Positions 43,136 to 53,638 of a stretch of DNA of 64,000 bases are shown one piece after another. Position 1 is the stretch's first letter, and every line of letters starts with the position of its first letter. This stretch comes from Halopseudomonas xiamenensis (GTDB taxonomy: Bacteria; Pseudomonadota; Gammaproteobacteria; Pseudomonadales; Pseudomonadaceae). Where the stretch lies: the NCBI RefSeq assembly GCF_014219065.1, contig NZ_JACLGO010000015.1:32670-96669 (forward strand). The letters run 5' to 3'. The notes under the pieces are model-generated. The model had not been told where the DNA came from. It made no database searches and saw only the letters and a program-made list of their open reading frames with translations. Both the position numbers and the translations under genes were made by a program.

Positions 43136-44794
43136 TTAAAACGAGGTCCGGTAAGTAAAAGAGACCCAACCCCGGTCCGTACCACCTGCGCTGGTCATTC
43201 TGTCACCGTTGGCATTCAGCGTATGTTTTTCCTTCGCAGACGTGTCCGCATAACGCAGGGTAAACTCATGACTTTGCTGGTAGGTCATTTTTGCACCCAC
43301 GGACCAAGCCAAGGCACCTTCAGATCCACCGCCCGCGCTTGCCGCGTTACCATACAGGCCATAGTTCAAGGTAACAGGAAGATCCAGATCCCAGGAAGGC
43401 AGAACAGCCAGATACTGCGGGGTGTAGTTTACTGCCATGGCAGCATAGTTGCGGGTTGAGCAGCCATCCTCCTTGCCCCCGGAACCGGCAACGCCCGGCG
43501 TACGCAAGTCGGTACAGGCATCGTAGCCTCTACCTTTGTATAACTCCTCGTTGTGCGTCACTTTATCAAGATGGCTGAAAGCCAATTCGGCTACCAGCGT
43601 GGAATTGTCAGCCAGCCAGTAACGGGGCACACCATAAACAGCATTCAACACCATGTGAATGGTGTCACCGCGCGGCCCTTCATTATCAAGCGCGCTGATG
43701 CCCGTAGCGTTCAGCGCACCGTCCTTCCGGTAGGAAATTTCCGCGCCGATGGAAGCAGAGCTGATGTTGCCCGCATAACTCAAGCCAAATAGCTTGACGT
43801 TGCGCGGGTAGACCAAACGATATTCCAATGCGTCCATATCGATCTGCGGCGACAACCAGGCCTGATAATCATCGAACTCCCGATAGTAGGCACCGAGCGT
43901 CACGCCAGCACTCTGGATGTCGTAACGACCCATGATGCCCCAGTTCGCGCTATCTCGCCCAAACTTGGAATCAGCACGAGCAAGATCGAAACCGGGTGCC
44001 GCAGGCAGACGATCAGGCCCTTCGAAGAAGGGATCGGCCGCACCGAAATAGGTTCCGCCGAACGGAAAGCGGGTGTAATCCCACTCGTAGAAGTACTGTC
44101 CGGAAATGGACAGCGAATCGGTCACCTGCGCCTTGGCCGAAACCTGGCCAATAGGCAGAAAGACCTCCTTGGTCTCGATGCCCGGACTGGTTACCGCTTT
44201 AACTGCATCCGTGGGGGCTTGCGAATAAGCGATGGCGTGGGCACCGAATAGCAGACCCTCCCCCCAGTAATTTGTGTGTTTACCAACCTTAACGTTGACC
44301 GGCGCATTACCGATGTGGAAGTTGGCCCATACAAAAGCGTCGAGAATTTCACCGGAGGGACCATAAACGTAGCGCTCGACTTCAGAGCTGTAGCGATCAT
44401 TACGATAGCTGGTCGAATAGCCCGGAACATTACTTTCGACCGAGCGATCACTGTATGCATCGTCATACCAGCCAGCAGCACTGACCCGCGCACCAAAATG
44501 CCATTTATAAGCAAGATCGATTTCAGTCAACACATCAAGACGGTTTGTAACTATGTCGCCCCGGTCAAATTTTCCGTTGGATTCGTCAAAATTCGGGTTG
44601 TTCATGATACTGCTGTCCTGGCTCTCCGCACGGATGCCCAGGTTGTAACGAACGGTGTTATCCCAGCGTAAACGGATGTCAGGATTACCCAGATCTATCT
44701 GCATGGCAGACACATTGCCTGTTGCTGCTACGACCGCAAGAGCCAGCGCGCTGCGAGCCAGGGTGCTTCGCCCAAGTTTGTTTTTAACGTTCAT
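43136..44794 (-). CDS. DUF1302 outer-membrane protein, copy 2
   Basis: 552 residues with a signal peptide ending near residue 30 (GNVSA). The family pattern matches copy 1: RWDNTVRYNLGIRAES near residues 42-57, RGDIVTNRLDV, YWGEGLLFGAHAIAYSQAP, and the C-terminal aromatic FTYRTSF of a beta barrel. AAGGAAG precedes the ATG, and the CA tract AATAAAAACAAAGGA lies just before it. It is the first gene of the operon running down to 35077. Confidence 0.92.
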   Translation of the reverse strand: MNVKNKLGRSTLARSALALAVVAATGNVSAMQIDLGNPDIRLRWDNTVRYNLGIRAESQDSSIMNNPNFDESNGKFDRGDIVTNRLDVLTEIDLAYKWHFGARVSAAGWYDDAYSDRSVESNVPGYSTSYRNDRYSSEVERYVYGPSGEILDAFVWANFHIGNAPVNVKVGKHTNYWGEGLLFGAHAIAYSQAPTDAVKAVTSPGIETKEVFLPIGQVSAKAQVTDSLSISGQYFYEWDYTRFPFGGTYFGAADPFFEGPDRLPAAPGFDLARADSKFGRDSANWGIMGRYDIQSAGVTLGAYYREFDDYQAWLSPQIDMDALEYRLVYPRNVKLFGLSYAGNISSASIGAEISYRKDGALNATGISALDNEGPRGDTIHMVLNAVYGVPRYWLADNSTLVAELAFSHLDKVTHNEELYKGRGYDACTDLRTPGVAGSGGKEDGCSTRNYAAMAVNYTPQYLAVLPSWDLDLPVTLNYGLYGNAASAGGGSEGALAWSVGAKMTYQQSHEFTLRYADTSAKEKHTLNANGDRMTSAGGTDRGWVSFTYRTSF

Positions 44795-45237
44795 CGGTCT
44801 TCCTTTGTTTTTATTTTCAATGGCTTATGAAACCTTCCGCGTTTTGCTGCAGCGCCGCGTCCCGATCTCTCCATCATGCATCCATCGGCTGGATCCGTCG
44901 CGCTCTGTTCAGCGCTTTTTATCCTAACCTAAGAATCCCCATGATTCCACATCAAGATTGCAATTCTCTATACAGACTGACAGGCGACCAGTTTCTTTGC
45001 TTCAAGAACCTCACCCCTACTCGCTGAATCACTCCAAGCGGGTGTACAAACCTCGGCTGGTGGTTTGCCAACCGCCTTTAAGTAAACATAACATAGAGTT
45101 CTGTTCAATTTATGTCTTTCTTTTTTGGTTTATCACAATCTAACGAGAGTCAGCTCAGCCGATAGAAGCCTCAGAAGCAGGGCTTATAAGCGATTCAGCT
45201 GCCATTTCCGGTTTACATGCATCATCAAGGAGAATGT
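44795..45237. other. Divergent intergenic region between DUF1302 copy 2 and an SDR gene
   Basis: About 440 nt with no convincing gene. It carries an A-rich CA tract on the minus strand (44801-44815) and an inverted repeat CAAACC/GGTTTG at 45047-45067. A/T-rich sequence suitable for promoters is concentrated around 45075-45140. The long leader suggests control of DUF1302 expression at the mRNA level. Confidence 0.5.
44801..44815 (-). promoter_or_regulatory. CA motif before DUF1302 copy 2
   Basis: AATAAAAACAAAGGA overlaps the Shine-Dalgarno sequence of the gene. Confidence 0.45.
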
Positions 45238-46092
45238 ATGAATATTGATCTTAGCGACAAACGCGTGATTGTCACTGGCGCATCGCGCGGGATCGGCAAG
45301 GCAATTGCCACCGCCTTTGCAGCGGAGGGTGCCCGCGTCGCGATCTGCGCCAGAAATCTGCAGGCAGTCACTGCTACAGGGCAGGAACTGGAAGCTAGCG
45401 CGAGCGCCGTCATTGCCCGCTCGGTGGATGTGACAGATACCACTTCAGTGAACGCTTTCGTTGCTGAGGTCACGGAAGCCTGGGGCGGGGTAGATGTATT
45501 GGTCAACAATGCTGGCCAGGGCAAGGGTGGCAACCTGGACACGCTGACGACCGAGGCCATTATTGAGCATGCCAACGTACTGCAGATGGGTCACTTTCGT
45601 TTTGTTCAGGCTGTTGTACCCTTCATGCGCAATCAGCGCTGGGGCAGGATCATCGAGATCAATGCGCTGGCGGGCGTGATCCCCACGCCAGAAGGCATCC
45701 CATCAGTGATCAATCGAGCCTCCTGTGTAGCCCTGTCAAAGTCGCTCGGCATGTCGCTGCCCAAAGACAACATATTGGTCAACTCGTTGAATATGGGCTG
45801 GATTGATACCGGTCAGTGGGATCGACACTTCAGGGAGATGGGGCTGGGGGTAACCCGAGAGGAATTCGACGAGATGGTCATGAAGGTAGTCCCGCTCGGG
45901 CGCTACGGCCGACCTGAAGACGTGGCCGGCATGGCGCTGTTTCTCGCCAGTGATTACGCGAGTTTTATCAGCGGTGCCTCTATCGATATTGCCGGCGGTA
46001 TGGGTGGGCAGATTGCCTACTTCCCTACATTAAAGCGCGATTTCGCCGAATCCATTCGGCAGCGAAGGGAAAACTCCTCGCTCACGGAGTGA
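45238..46092 (+). CDS. Atypical SDR with altered active site
   Basis: 284 residues. The cofactor-binding part is normal (TGASRGIG near residues 12-19, NNAGQG near 87-92), but the segment that should read YxxxK is N-RAS-C (VINRASCVALSK), so both catalytic residues appear replaced. The Ser of the triad is also not clear (EINALAGVIP). The C-terminal FISGASIDIAGG is conserved. AAGGAG lies 5 nt upstream of the ATG at 45238. It is divergent from DUF1302 copy 2 and convergent with the LysR gene. A second SDR with missing catalytic residues is at 33481. Confidence 0.82.
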   Translation: MNIDLSDKRVIVTGASRGIGKAIATAFAAEGARVAICARNLQAVTATGQELEASASAVIARSVDVTDTTSVNAFVAEVTEAWGGVDVLVNNAGQGKGGNLDTLTTEAIIEHANVLQMGHFRFVQAVVPFMRNQRWGRIIEINALAGVIPTPEGIPSVINRASCVALSKSLGMSLPKDNILVNSLNMGWIDTGQWDRHFREMGLGVTREEFDEMVMKVVPLGRYGRPEDVAGMALFLASDYASFISGASIDIAGGMGGQIAYFPTLKRDFAESIRQRRENSSLTE

Positions 46093-46135
46093 GCACCTGA
46101 TCGAATAAGGTGTCGCCTGGCGGGACACTGCCTGC

Positions 46136-47044
46136 TCAGGATCCGCAAGCATGAATGAGGAATTGCTGAAAGGCGCTGGCAGCTTCGTTCAGGCTTGCGC
46201 CTTCACGCCACAGCAGGCCCAGCTCCATGGGTGGCACGGCGTCGGTAAGCGGGCGGATTTCAATCTTCTTGCCCTCCAATGACCAGGCACGATACAGCAT
46301 GTCCGATAGAATCGTAACCCCGAAACCGTGGGCCACCAGCCCACGGAGCGATTCCATGGAAGAGGTGCGAAAGGCCACTTGCGGCTTCAGGTTCTGGCTA
46401 TGCCAATAGCGCAGAGCCGATATTTCGCCTTCATCGACCGTGGGCATGATATAGGCGTGCTCAGCGACATCTTTCAAAGTGATGGAATTCGATTGCATCA
46501 GCGGATGGGTGGAAGCCAACCACAATTGCCGACGCGATCTGATCAGCACGCTGCGCTCCAGGCCGCTTAGATCGCTGGCGTTGGATATTACCGTCAGACC
46601 CATGTCCAGCTCACCCGAAGTGACGGCGGCCTCGATGCTACTCCGCTCCATATCAATCAGATCAATCTCGACATCCGGATAATTACGCTTGAACCGCGCC
46701 AGCAGGTTCGGCAGGAAGTAACCCAACACAGTGTAAGAGGCCCCTACCCTCACCACCCCGCTGGTTGCATGACTGAGAAAGAACGGCTCGCTAAGTGCAT
46801 CCTGCAACGTATCGAGAATATGACTTGCATGCTGCAAGAACTTGTTGCCCTCCGCCGTGAGGCTGACGCCGTAGGGCATCCGTTCGAACAGCTTCACGCC
46901 CAGGCGCTCTTCCAACTGCATGACCGCAGCAGTGATCGCCGACTGCGATACATGCACCTTGCTAGCCGCTTGGGAGAATTGGCCGGTCTCTGCAGCCGCA
47001 ACGAAGTATCGCAACTGGCGCATCGAAACATCATTCTTTGTCAT
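46136..47044 (-). CDS. LysR-family regulator
   Basis: 302 residues. The winged helix-turn-helix is at the N-terminus (MRQLRYFVAAAETGQFSQAA with SQSAITAAVMQLEERLGVKLFER, near residues 8-60), followed by a substrate-binding-like domain. The ATG at 47044 is preferred over a TTG at 47056 because GGA lies at proper distance. It is divergent from the indolepyruvate oxidoreductase gene at 47175, separated by 130 nt that could hold LysR boxes around ATAATTTTACGATACCAG. LysR regulators usually activate the divergent neighbour, so it may control the ferredoxin oxidoreductase/leucine operon, where pseudomonads normally use a MerR-type LiuR. Confidence 0.93.
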   Translation of the reverse strand: MTKNDVSMRQLRYFVAAAETGQFSQAASKVHVSQSAITAAVMQLEERLGVKLFERMPYGVSLTAEGNKFLQHASHILDTLQDALSEPFFLSHATSGVVRVGASYTVLGYFLPNLLARFKRNYPDVEIDLIDMERSSIEAAVTSGELDMGLTVISNASDLSGLERSVLIRSRRQLWLASTHPLMQSNSITLKDVAEHAYIMPTVDEGEISALRYWHSQNLKPQVAFRTSSMESLRGLVAHGFGVTILSDMLYRAWSLEGKKIEIRPLTDAVPPMELGLLWREGASLNEAASAFQQFLIHACGS

Positions 47045-47174
47045 CTGTTTTTCCAATACCTTCGTCTAGTTTTTATAATTTTACGATACCAGACGGTCTT
47101 CATATACTCCAGTCAAGCCGTACTACCGTGCATTGCAGTAGCCATAAACAGAACAAGACAGGTAATCATCAGCC

Positions 47175-50100
47175 ATGGGAACTTCCCTCTCGCTTGACGA
47201 CAAGTATACGCAGATAAGCGGCAATCAACTGATGACTGGAATCCAGGCGCTGGTCCGGTTGCCGCTTATGCAACGCCAGCGGGACCTGGCTGCGGGACTG
47301 AATACCGCGGGCTTTGTCTCCGGCTATCGTGGCTCGCCTTTGGGCGGTTTCGATCAGCATCTGTGGCGCGCTCGGGAATACCTGAAAGCGAGCCACACCC
47401 ATTTCCAGCCAGGCGTTAACGAAGAGCTGGCCGCCACCTCAATCTGGGGCACCCAGCAGGTCAACATCTTTGAAGGCGCCACCTATGATGGCGTATTCGG
47501 CATGTGGTACGGCAAGGGGCCAGGCGTTGATCGCTCTGGAGACGTCTTCCGGCATGCCAATGCGGCTGGCACCTCAAAATTTGGTGGTGTGCTGGCCATC
47601 GCCGGTGATGACCATGGTGCCCGCTCCTCTTCCCTGCCGCACCAGACAGAGCATATATTCAAAGCCGTAATGATGCCGGTGCTGGCACCTTCTGGCGTGC
47701 AGGAGTACTTGGATTACGGCATCCACGGCTGGGCCATGTCCCGTTACTCCGGTTGCTGGGTAGCGCTGAAAGCCGTCGCCGATACCGTTGAAAGCGCAGC
47801 GATTGTCGATATCGATCCGTTTCGTGTCGAGTCGATCATTCCCGACTTCCAGATTCCCGAAGGCGGCCTGAACATCCGCTGGCCAGATCCGCCGCTGGCT
47901 CAGGAGCAGCGCCTGCTCGAACACAAGCTTTACGCCGCTCTGGCCTATGCCCGCGCCAACCGTATCGACCGCGTGGTCATGGACTCACCCAACGCCCGCA
48001 TCGGCATCATCACCGCAGGCAAATCCTACCTGGACGTGTGCCAGGCGCTGGAGATCCTCGGCATCGATGCCGAACAGGCCCAGCAGATGGGTCTGCGCGT
48101 TTACAAGGTGGGTATGGTCTGGCCCCTTGAAGCCGAAGGCGTGCGCCATTTCGCCGAGGGGCTGGAAGAGATCATCGTGGTGGAAGAAAAACGCCACATG
48201 ATCGAGTACCAGATGAAGGAAGAGCTGTACAACTGGCGCGAGGACGTACGGCCACGCATCGTCGGTAAGTTCGACGATAAGGGTGAGTGGAGCATGCCCC
48301 ACACTGATTGGCTGCTACCGGCCATCAGTGAGCTGACGCCAGCGCATATCGCCCGCGCCTTGGCCAAGCGGATTCTACGCTTGCGTCCGAACGACAGATT
48401 GCAGAACCGCTTGCAGCAACTCGAAGCACAGCTCGCCACCAAGAACGTGCTGGGCGCGCTGATGGACCGGGTGCCCCACTACTGCTCGGGCTGCCCACAC
48501 AATATCTCTACCAAGGTGCCGGAAGGCAGCCGGGCGCTGGCGGGTATCGGCTGTCACTACATGGCCGCATGGATCTATCCGCAAACCCAGACGTTCAGCC
48601 AGATGGGCGGCGAAGGCGTAGCCTGGATCGGCCAGGCACCATTTACCACTACCAAGCACGTTTTCGCCAATCTGGGCGACGGCACTTACTTCCATTCCGG
48701 CATCCTGGCAATACGCGCAGCGGTCGCTGCCAAGGTGCAGATCACCTACAAGATCCTGTACAACGATGCCGTAGCCATGACCGGCGGGCAGCCGGTCGAC
48801 GGCATTCTGACAGTGCCGCAGATCACCCAGCAACTGGCCGCCGAGGGAGTCAAGCGTATTGCCGTAGTGACCGACGAGCCGGAAAAATACGAATCGGTGA
48901 AGAATCTGGCCGACGGCGTACCAGTGCTGCACCGCGACGAGATGGAAAAGCTGCAGAAGGAACTGCGCGAATTCGACGGCGTGTCCGCCATCGTCTACGA
49001 CCAGACCTGCGCTGCCGAAAAGCGCCGCCGCCGCAAGCGCGGCAAGTTCCCTGATCCGGTGCGCCGAGTGGTGATCAACCCGGCGGTTTGCGAAGGTTGC
49101 GGTGATTGCAGCAGCAAATCCAACTGTATGTCCGTGGTAACCGTCGATACCGAATTCGGCCAGAAACGCAGCATCGACCAATCATCGTGCAACAAGGATT
49201 TTTCCTGCCTGTCGGGCTTTTGTCCAAGCTTTGTAACCGTGGAAGGCGGTGCACTGCGCAAGGCCAAGGCGCTGGGCAACACCAGTGCCGATGAATGGCA
49301 CCTGCCAACACCGCCCATGGCGTCACTGGATCAGCCCTACAGCATCCTGGTCACGGGCGTAGGCGGCACCGGCGTGGTAACCATCGGCGCGTTGCTGGGG
49401 ATGGCCGCCTACATCGAAGGCAAAGGCGTGCTGAATCTGGATATGGCCGGCATGGCGCAAAAAGGCGGTGCCGTGTGGTCGCATATCCGCATTGCCGCCG
49501 AGCAATCGCAGCTGCATGCACCGCGTATTGCAGCAGGCGAAACCAGTCTGTTGCTGGGTTGCGATCTGGTGGTCAGTGCCAACGATGAGACCCTGGAAAA
49601 GCTCCGCCACGGCGTCACCCACGCCGTGGTGAATTCGGATGAAAGCATCACCAGCGAGTTCGTGCGCACCTTTGCCATGCAGGCCGAGAGTGGCAACCTC
49701 GAAGCTCACCCCGACCCCAAATTCCGCACCCAGGCCATGTCGGCGCAGATCGCCGAAGCGGTTGGCGAGGGTCAGTCCAGTTTCCTGGACGCCAGCCACA
49801 TTGCGACTGTACTGATGGGCGACTCGATTGCCACCAACACCTTCATGCTCGGCTTCGCCTATCAGAAGGGCTGGCTACCGGTCGCACAGGAATCGCTGGT
49901 GCAGGCCATCGAACTGAACGGGACGGCAGTCGAGTTCAACCTCAAGGCATTCGATTGGGGGCGCCGCGCCGCCGCTGATTTACCACGCCTGCGTAGCCTG
50001 ATCAACAGCAACAGCAGCAAAGCCTCAGAGCAACCACTGTCGCAGAATCTGGATGAGATCATTCAGCGCCGTATCACTACCTTGACCGAGTATCAGAACG

Positions 50101-50738
50101 CCAAGCTGGGCGAAAAATACCTGGCCCGCGTGCAGCAGTTCCGCGAGGCTGAAACGCGGATCGCTGGCGAGCCGGGCAAGTTGACCGAAACCGTCGCACG
50201 TAACTACTTCAAGGTGCTGGCTACCAAGGACGAGTACGAAGTGGCCCGACTGTATACCAACGGCGATTTCATGAAGAAGATCGAAGCGCAGTTCGAGGGC
50301 AACTACAAGCTCAACTTCCACCTGGCACCGCCCATAATGAACAATGCCAAGCCAGGCGAAGAGCCCAAAAAGCGCAGTTTCGGCCCCTGGATGATGCGCA
50401 GCTTCAAGCTACTGGCACGCCTGAAGTTCCTGCGTAATTCGGTCATTGATCCCTTTGGCTATACCGTCGAGCGCAAGATGGAACGCGAATGGCTGGCGAC
50501 CTACGAAGGCATTCTTGACGAGGTGCTCGACAAGTTGACCGCCGAGAAACTGCAAACCGCCGTAGAGCTGGCCAACCTGCCAGACATTGTTCGTGGCTAC
50601 GGCCCGGTCAAGGAACGCTTTCTGAGTCAGGCCCGCGCCCAGCAAGCCCGGCTGCTATCGGCATTACGCAGTGAGCAGCAAGCAGAGTTTCATGATGCCA
50701 CCACCAAGAACGCACGCATTCAAGCTACGCAGTTATAA
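47175..50738 (+). CDS. Fused indolepyruvate:ferredoxin oxidoreductase
   Basis: A large cytoplasmic enzyme of 1187 residues that fuses the alpha (thiamine-diphosphate) and beta/gamma parts of 2-oxoacid:ferredoxin oxidoreductases. N-terminal pyruvate-oxidoreductase-like domain about 20-400, ThDP-binding part about 435-640 (PHYCSGCPHN, GIGCHYMA, LGDGTYFHSG), iron-sulfur segment near 640-690 (CEGCGDC and SCLSGFCPS), then a gamma-type domain from about 720 (ILVTGVGGTGVVTIG). Such enzymes decarboxylate aryl- or branched-chain 2-oxoacids to acyl-CoA with reduction of ferredoxin. Directly upstream of the isovaleryl-CoA pathway, it could convert 2-oxoisocaproate to isovaleryl-CoA. The ribosome binding site before the ATG is weak. 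Confidence 0.9.
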   Translation: MGTSLSLDDKYTQISGNQLMTGIQALVRLPLMQRQRDLAAGLNTAGFVSGYRGSPLGGFDQHLWRAREYLKASHTHFQPGVNEELAATSIWGTQQVNIFEGATYDGVFGMWYGKGPGVDRSGDVFRHANAAGTSKFGGVLAIAGDDHGARSSSLPHQTEHIFKAVMMPVLAPSGVQEYLDYGIHGWAMSRYSGCWVALKAVADTVESAAIVDIDPFRVESIIPDFQIPEGGLNIRWPDPPLAQEQRLLEHKLYAALAYARANRIDRVVMDSPNARIGIITAGKSYLDVCQALEILGIDAEQAQQMGLRVYKVGMVWPLEAEGVRHFAEGLEEIIVVEEKRHMIEYQMKEELYNWREDVRPRIVGKFDDKGEWSMPHTDWLLPAISELTPAHIARALAKRILRLRPNDRLQNRLQQLEAQLATKNVLGALMDRVPHYCSGCPHNISTKVPEGSRALAGIGCHYMAAWIYPQTQTFSQMGGEGVAWIGQAPFTTTKHVFANLGDGTYFHSGILAIRAAVAAKVQITYKILYNDAVAMTGGQPVDGILTVPQITQQLAAEGVKRIAVVTDEPEKYESVKNLADGVPVLHRDEMEKLQKELREFDGVSAIVYDQTCAAEKRRRRKRGKFPDPVRRVVINPAVCEGCGDCSSKSNCMSVVTVDTEFGQKRSIDQSSCNKDFSCLSGFCPSFVTVEGGALRKAKALGNTSADEWHLPTPPMASLDQPYSILVTGVGGTGVVTIGALLGMAAYIEGKGVLNLDMAGMAQKGGAVWSHIRIAAEQSQLHAPRIAAGETSLLLGCDLVVSANDETLEKLRHGVTHAVVNSDESITSEFVRTFAMQAESGNLEAHPDPKFRTQAMSAQIAEAVGEGQSSFLDASHIATVLMGDSIATNTFMLGFAYQKGWLPVAQESLVQAIELNGTAVEFNLKAFDWGRRAAADLPRLRSLINSNSSKASEQPLSQNLDEIIQRRITTLTEYQNAKLGEKYLARVQQFREAETRIAGEPGKLTETVARNYFKVLATKDEYEVARLYTNGDFMKKIEAQFEGNYKLNFHLAPPIMNNAKPGEEPKKRSFGPWMMRSFKLLARLKFLRNSVIDPFGYTVERKMEREWLATYEGILDEVLDKLTAEKLQTAVELANLPDIVRGYGPVKERFLSQARAQQARLLSALRSEQQAEFHDATTKNARIQATQL

Positions 50739-50762
50739 ACATAAGAACAGGAGTTGAACGAT

Positions 50763-51944
50763 ATGAGCGCTATACCCGGGCTGGACTTCTTCCTTGGTGA
50801 AGACATCGACATGTTACGTGATTCGGTTGCCGGCTTTGCGGCCAAGGAAATCGCACCACGTGCCGCCGAAGCTGACCGCACCGACCAGTTTCCGATGGAT
50901 CTGTGGCGCAAATTCGGCGACATGGGCCTGCTTGGCCTTACCGTAGCCGAAGAATACGGCGGCTCGGGCATGGGCTACCTGGCACACATGATCGCCATGG
51001 AAGAAATTTCCCGCGCAGCCGGCGGCATTGGTCTGTCCTATGGTGCCCACTCGAACCTGTGCGTGAACCAGATTCACCGCAACGGCAGCGAAGCACAGAA
51101 GCAGAAATTCCTGCCCAAGCTGATCTCCGGCGAGCACATCGGTGCCCTGGCAATGAGTGAGCCGAATGCCGGCTCTGATGTGGTTTCGATGAAACTGCGC
51201 GCCGACAAAAAAGGCGACCGCTACGTATTGAACGGCACCAAGATGTGGATCACCAACGGTCCTGATTGCCATGTGCTGGTGGTCTACGCCAAGACCGATC
51301 CCGCCGCCGGTGCCAAAGGCATGACCGCCTTCATTCTGGATACCAATACCCCTGGCTTCTCCGTTTCGCAGAAGCTCGACAAGCTCGGCATGCGCGGCTC
51401 GCACACCGGCGAGCTGGTGTTTAACAATGTTGAAATCCCGGAAGAGAACATTCTCGGCGGCCTGGGCGAAGGCACCCAGGTGCTAATGAGCGGCCTGGAT
51501 TACGAACGCGCTGTCCTGAGCGGTGGCCCAATGGGCCTGATGCAGGCGTCGATGGATATCATCACGCCCTACATACATGACCGCAAGCAGTTCGGCCAGA
51601 GCATCGGCGAGTTCCAGCTCATCCAGGGCAAGGTCGCTGATATGTACAGCACGCTGCAGGCATGTCGCGCCTATCTTTACAGCGTCGGCAAGTATCTCGA
51701 TGCCATGGGTAGCGGACATGCCCGTCAGGTCCGGAAGGATTGTGCGGGTGTGATTCTCTATACCGCAGAGAAAGCCACCTGGATGGCCGGTGAAGCAATC
51801 CAGATTCTCGGCGGGAATGGTTATATCAATGACTACCCTACCGGCCGCATCTGGCGTGATGCAAAACTGTACGAGATTGGCGCAGGCACCAGCGAAATTC
51901 GGCGCATGCTGATCGGTCGTGAATTGTTCAACGAGACCCGTTGA
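50763..51944 (+). CDS. liuA: Isovaleryl-CoA dehydrogenase
   Basis: A 393-residue acyl-CoA dehydrogenase that oxidises isovaleryl-CoA to 3-methylcrotonyl-CoA with FAD. The catalytic Glu is at the IVD-specific helix position ([13 protein letters not shown] near residue 245), while the usual C-terminal Glu position is Gly in [12 protein letters not shown], exactly as in known isovaleryl-CoA dehydrogenases. [15 protein letters not shown] and MWITNGPD near residues 125-165 are family motifs. CAGGAG lies 10 nt before the ATG at 50763. It is the first gene of the liu set. Confidence 0.95.
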   Translation: MSAIPGLDFFLGEDIDMLRDSVAGFAAKEIAPRAAEADRTDQFPMDLWRKFGDMGLLGLTVAEEYGGSGMGYLAHMIAMEEISRAAGGIGLSYGAHSNLCVNQIHRNGSEAQKQKFLPKLISGEHIGALAMSEPNAGSDVVSMKLRADKKGDRYVLNGTKMWITNGPDCHVLVVYAKTDPAAGAKGMTAFILDTNTPGFSVSQKLDKLGMRGSHTGELVFNNVEIPEENILGGLGEGTQVLMSGLDYERAVLSGGPMGLMQASMDIITPYIHDRKQFGQSIGEFQLIQGKVADMYSTLQACRAYLYSVGKYLDAMGSGHARQVRKDCAGVILYTAEKATWMAGEAIQILGGNGYINDYPTGRIWRDAKLYEIGAGTSEIRRMLIGRELFNETR

Positions 51945-51971
51945 AGCGCACCTATAAAAAGAGATGCATCC

Positions 51972-53579
51972 ATGAGTATTCTCAACAGTCAAATCAACCG
52001 CAACACGCCGGAATATGCCATTAACTGCTCGGCGATGCAGGCACTCGTGTCCGACTTGCACAGGCTACTGGCGCATGTCGTAGAGGGCGGTGGCACCAAA
52101 GCCCAGGAGCGTCATCTTTCGCGCGGCAAACTGCTACCCCGCCAGCGTATTGATGCGCTGCTCGACCCGGGCTCGCCGTTTCTGGAGATCGGACAACTGA
52201 CTGCTCACGATGTCTATGGCGAAGAGGTACCTGCCGCTGGTTTGATTACCGGTATCGGCCGTGTAGAAGGTATCGAATGCATGATTGTCGCCAACGACGC
52301 GACAGTCAAAGGCGGCTCCTATTACCCGCTGACGGTAAAAAAACACCTGCGCGCGCAAACCATTGCCCAGCAGAACCGTCTTCCGTGTATTTATCTGGTC
52401 GATTCTGGGGGCGCCAACCTGCCACGCCAGGATGAGGTATTCCCCGACCGCGAACACTTCGGACGCATCTTCTTCAACCAAGCCAACATGAGCGCTCAGG
52501 GCATCCCGCAGATTGCCGTGGTCATGGGCTCCTGTACCGCTGGCGGTGCCTATGTGCCGGCGATGGCCGACGAAGCGATCATGGTGCGCAACCAGGCGAC
52601 TATTTTTCTAGCCGGCCCGCCTCTGGTCAAAGCCGCCACCGGAGAGGTGGTCAGCGCCGAGGATCTTGGCGGCGCTGATGTTCACTGCAAAACCTCCGGT
52701 GTAGCCGATCATTATGCCGAGAACGATGAGCACGCCCTAGCCCTGGCCCGCCGCTGCGTGGCCAATCTGAACTGGCGCAAGCAGGGTGAACTGAACTGCC
52801 GTGTACCGATCAGCCCACGTTACGCCAACGAAGAACTGTATGGCATCATTCCAGCCGATGCAAAACAACCCTTCGACGTGCGCGAAGTGATCGCACGCCT
52901 TGTCGATGATAGCCAGTTCGATGAATTCAAGGCGTTGTACGGCACCACGCTGGTCTGCGGCTTTGCCCATCTTCATGGACATCCAGTGGCAATCTTGGCG
53001 AACAACGGCATCCTCTTCGCCGAGTCCGCGCAGAAAGGCGCGCACTTTATCGAACTGGCCTGCCAGCGCGGCATCCCGCTGCTGTTCCTGCAAAACATCA
53101 CTGGCTTCATGGTTGGGCAGAAATACGAGGCGGGCGGCATCGCCAAGCACGGCGCCAAGCTGGTGACCGCCGTAGCCTGCGCCCAGGTTCCCAAGTTCAC
53201 TGTGATCATTGGCGGCAGTTTCGGAGCCGGCAACTATGGCATGTGTGGCCGGGCCTATGATCCGCGCTTTCTGTGGATGTGGCCTAATGCGCGCATCTCG
53301 GTAATGGGCGGCGAGCAGGCAGCTGGCGTGCTGGTGCAGGTGAAGCATGAGCAGGCTGAGCGCACTGGCGAGACCTTCAGCGTCGAGCAGGAACAGGCGC
53401 TGCGCAAACCGATTCTCGATCAGTACGAGCGGCAGGGCCACCCCTACTATTCAAGTGCGCGGCTGTGGGACGACGGGGTAATCGACCCGGCGCAGACCCG
53501 CGACATACTTGGACTGGCGATATCCGCCGCACTGAACGCGCCTATCCTACCGACACGCTTCGGAGTGTTCAGGATGTGA
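51972..53579 (+). CDS. liuB: 3-Methylcrotonyl-CoA carboxylase, carboxyltransferase (beta) subunit
   Basis: 535 residues, the normal length. Carries the crotonase-fold carboxyltransferase halves: [21 protein letters not shown] near residues 135-155 (given in part), [17 protein letters not shown] near 185-200, and [11 protein letters not shown] with the [19 protein letters not shown] segment near 415-440. With the biotin-carrying alpha subunit it makes 3-methylglutaconyl-CoA. It follows liuA by 27 nt. Confidence 0.97.
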   Translation: MSILNSQINRNTPEYAINCSAMQALVSDLHRLLAHVVEGGGTKAQERHLSRGKLLPRQRIDALLDPGSPFLEIGQLTAHDVYGEEVPAAGLITGIGRVEGIECMIVANDATVKGGSYYPLTVKKHLRAQTIAQQNRLPCIYLVDSGGANLPRQDEVFPDREHFGRIFFNQANMSAQGIPQIAVVMGSCTAGGAYVPAMADEAIMVRNQATIFLAGPPLVKAATGEVVSAEDLGGADVHCKTSGVADHYAENDEHALALARRCVANLNWRKQGELNCRVPISPRYANEELYGIIPADAKQPFDVREVIARLVDDSQFDEFKALYGTTLVCGFAHLHGHPVAILANNGILFAESAQKGAHFIELACQRGIPLLFLQNITGFMVGQKYEAGGIAKHGAKLVTAVACAQVPKFTVIIGGSFGAGNYGMCGRAYDPRFLWMWPNARISVMGGEQAAGVLVQVKHEQAERTGETFSVEQEQALRKPILDQYERQGHPYYSSARLWDDGVIDPAQTRDILGLAISAALNAPILPTRFGVFRM

Positions 53580-53638
53580 TTGCTTCAGCTGCCGCTTCGC
53601 GCGGGCGGCCGATTGCCACAACAGGGATTGAGAGAGCC

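Noticed and set aside
48375..49181. Minus-strand open frame opposite the oxidoreductase gene
   Set aside because: It is an antisense shadow of a well-conserved enzyme.
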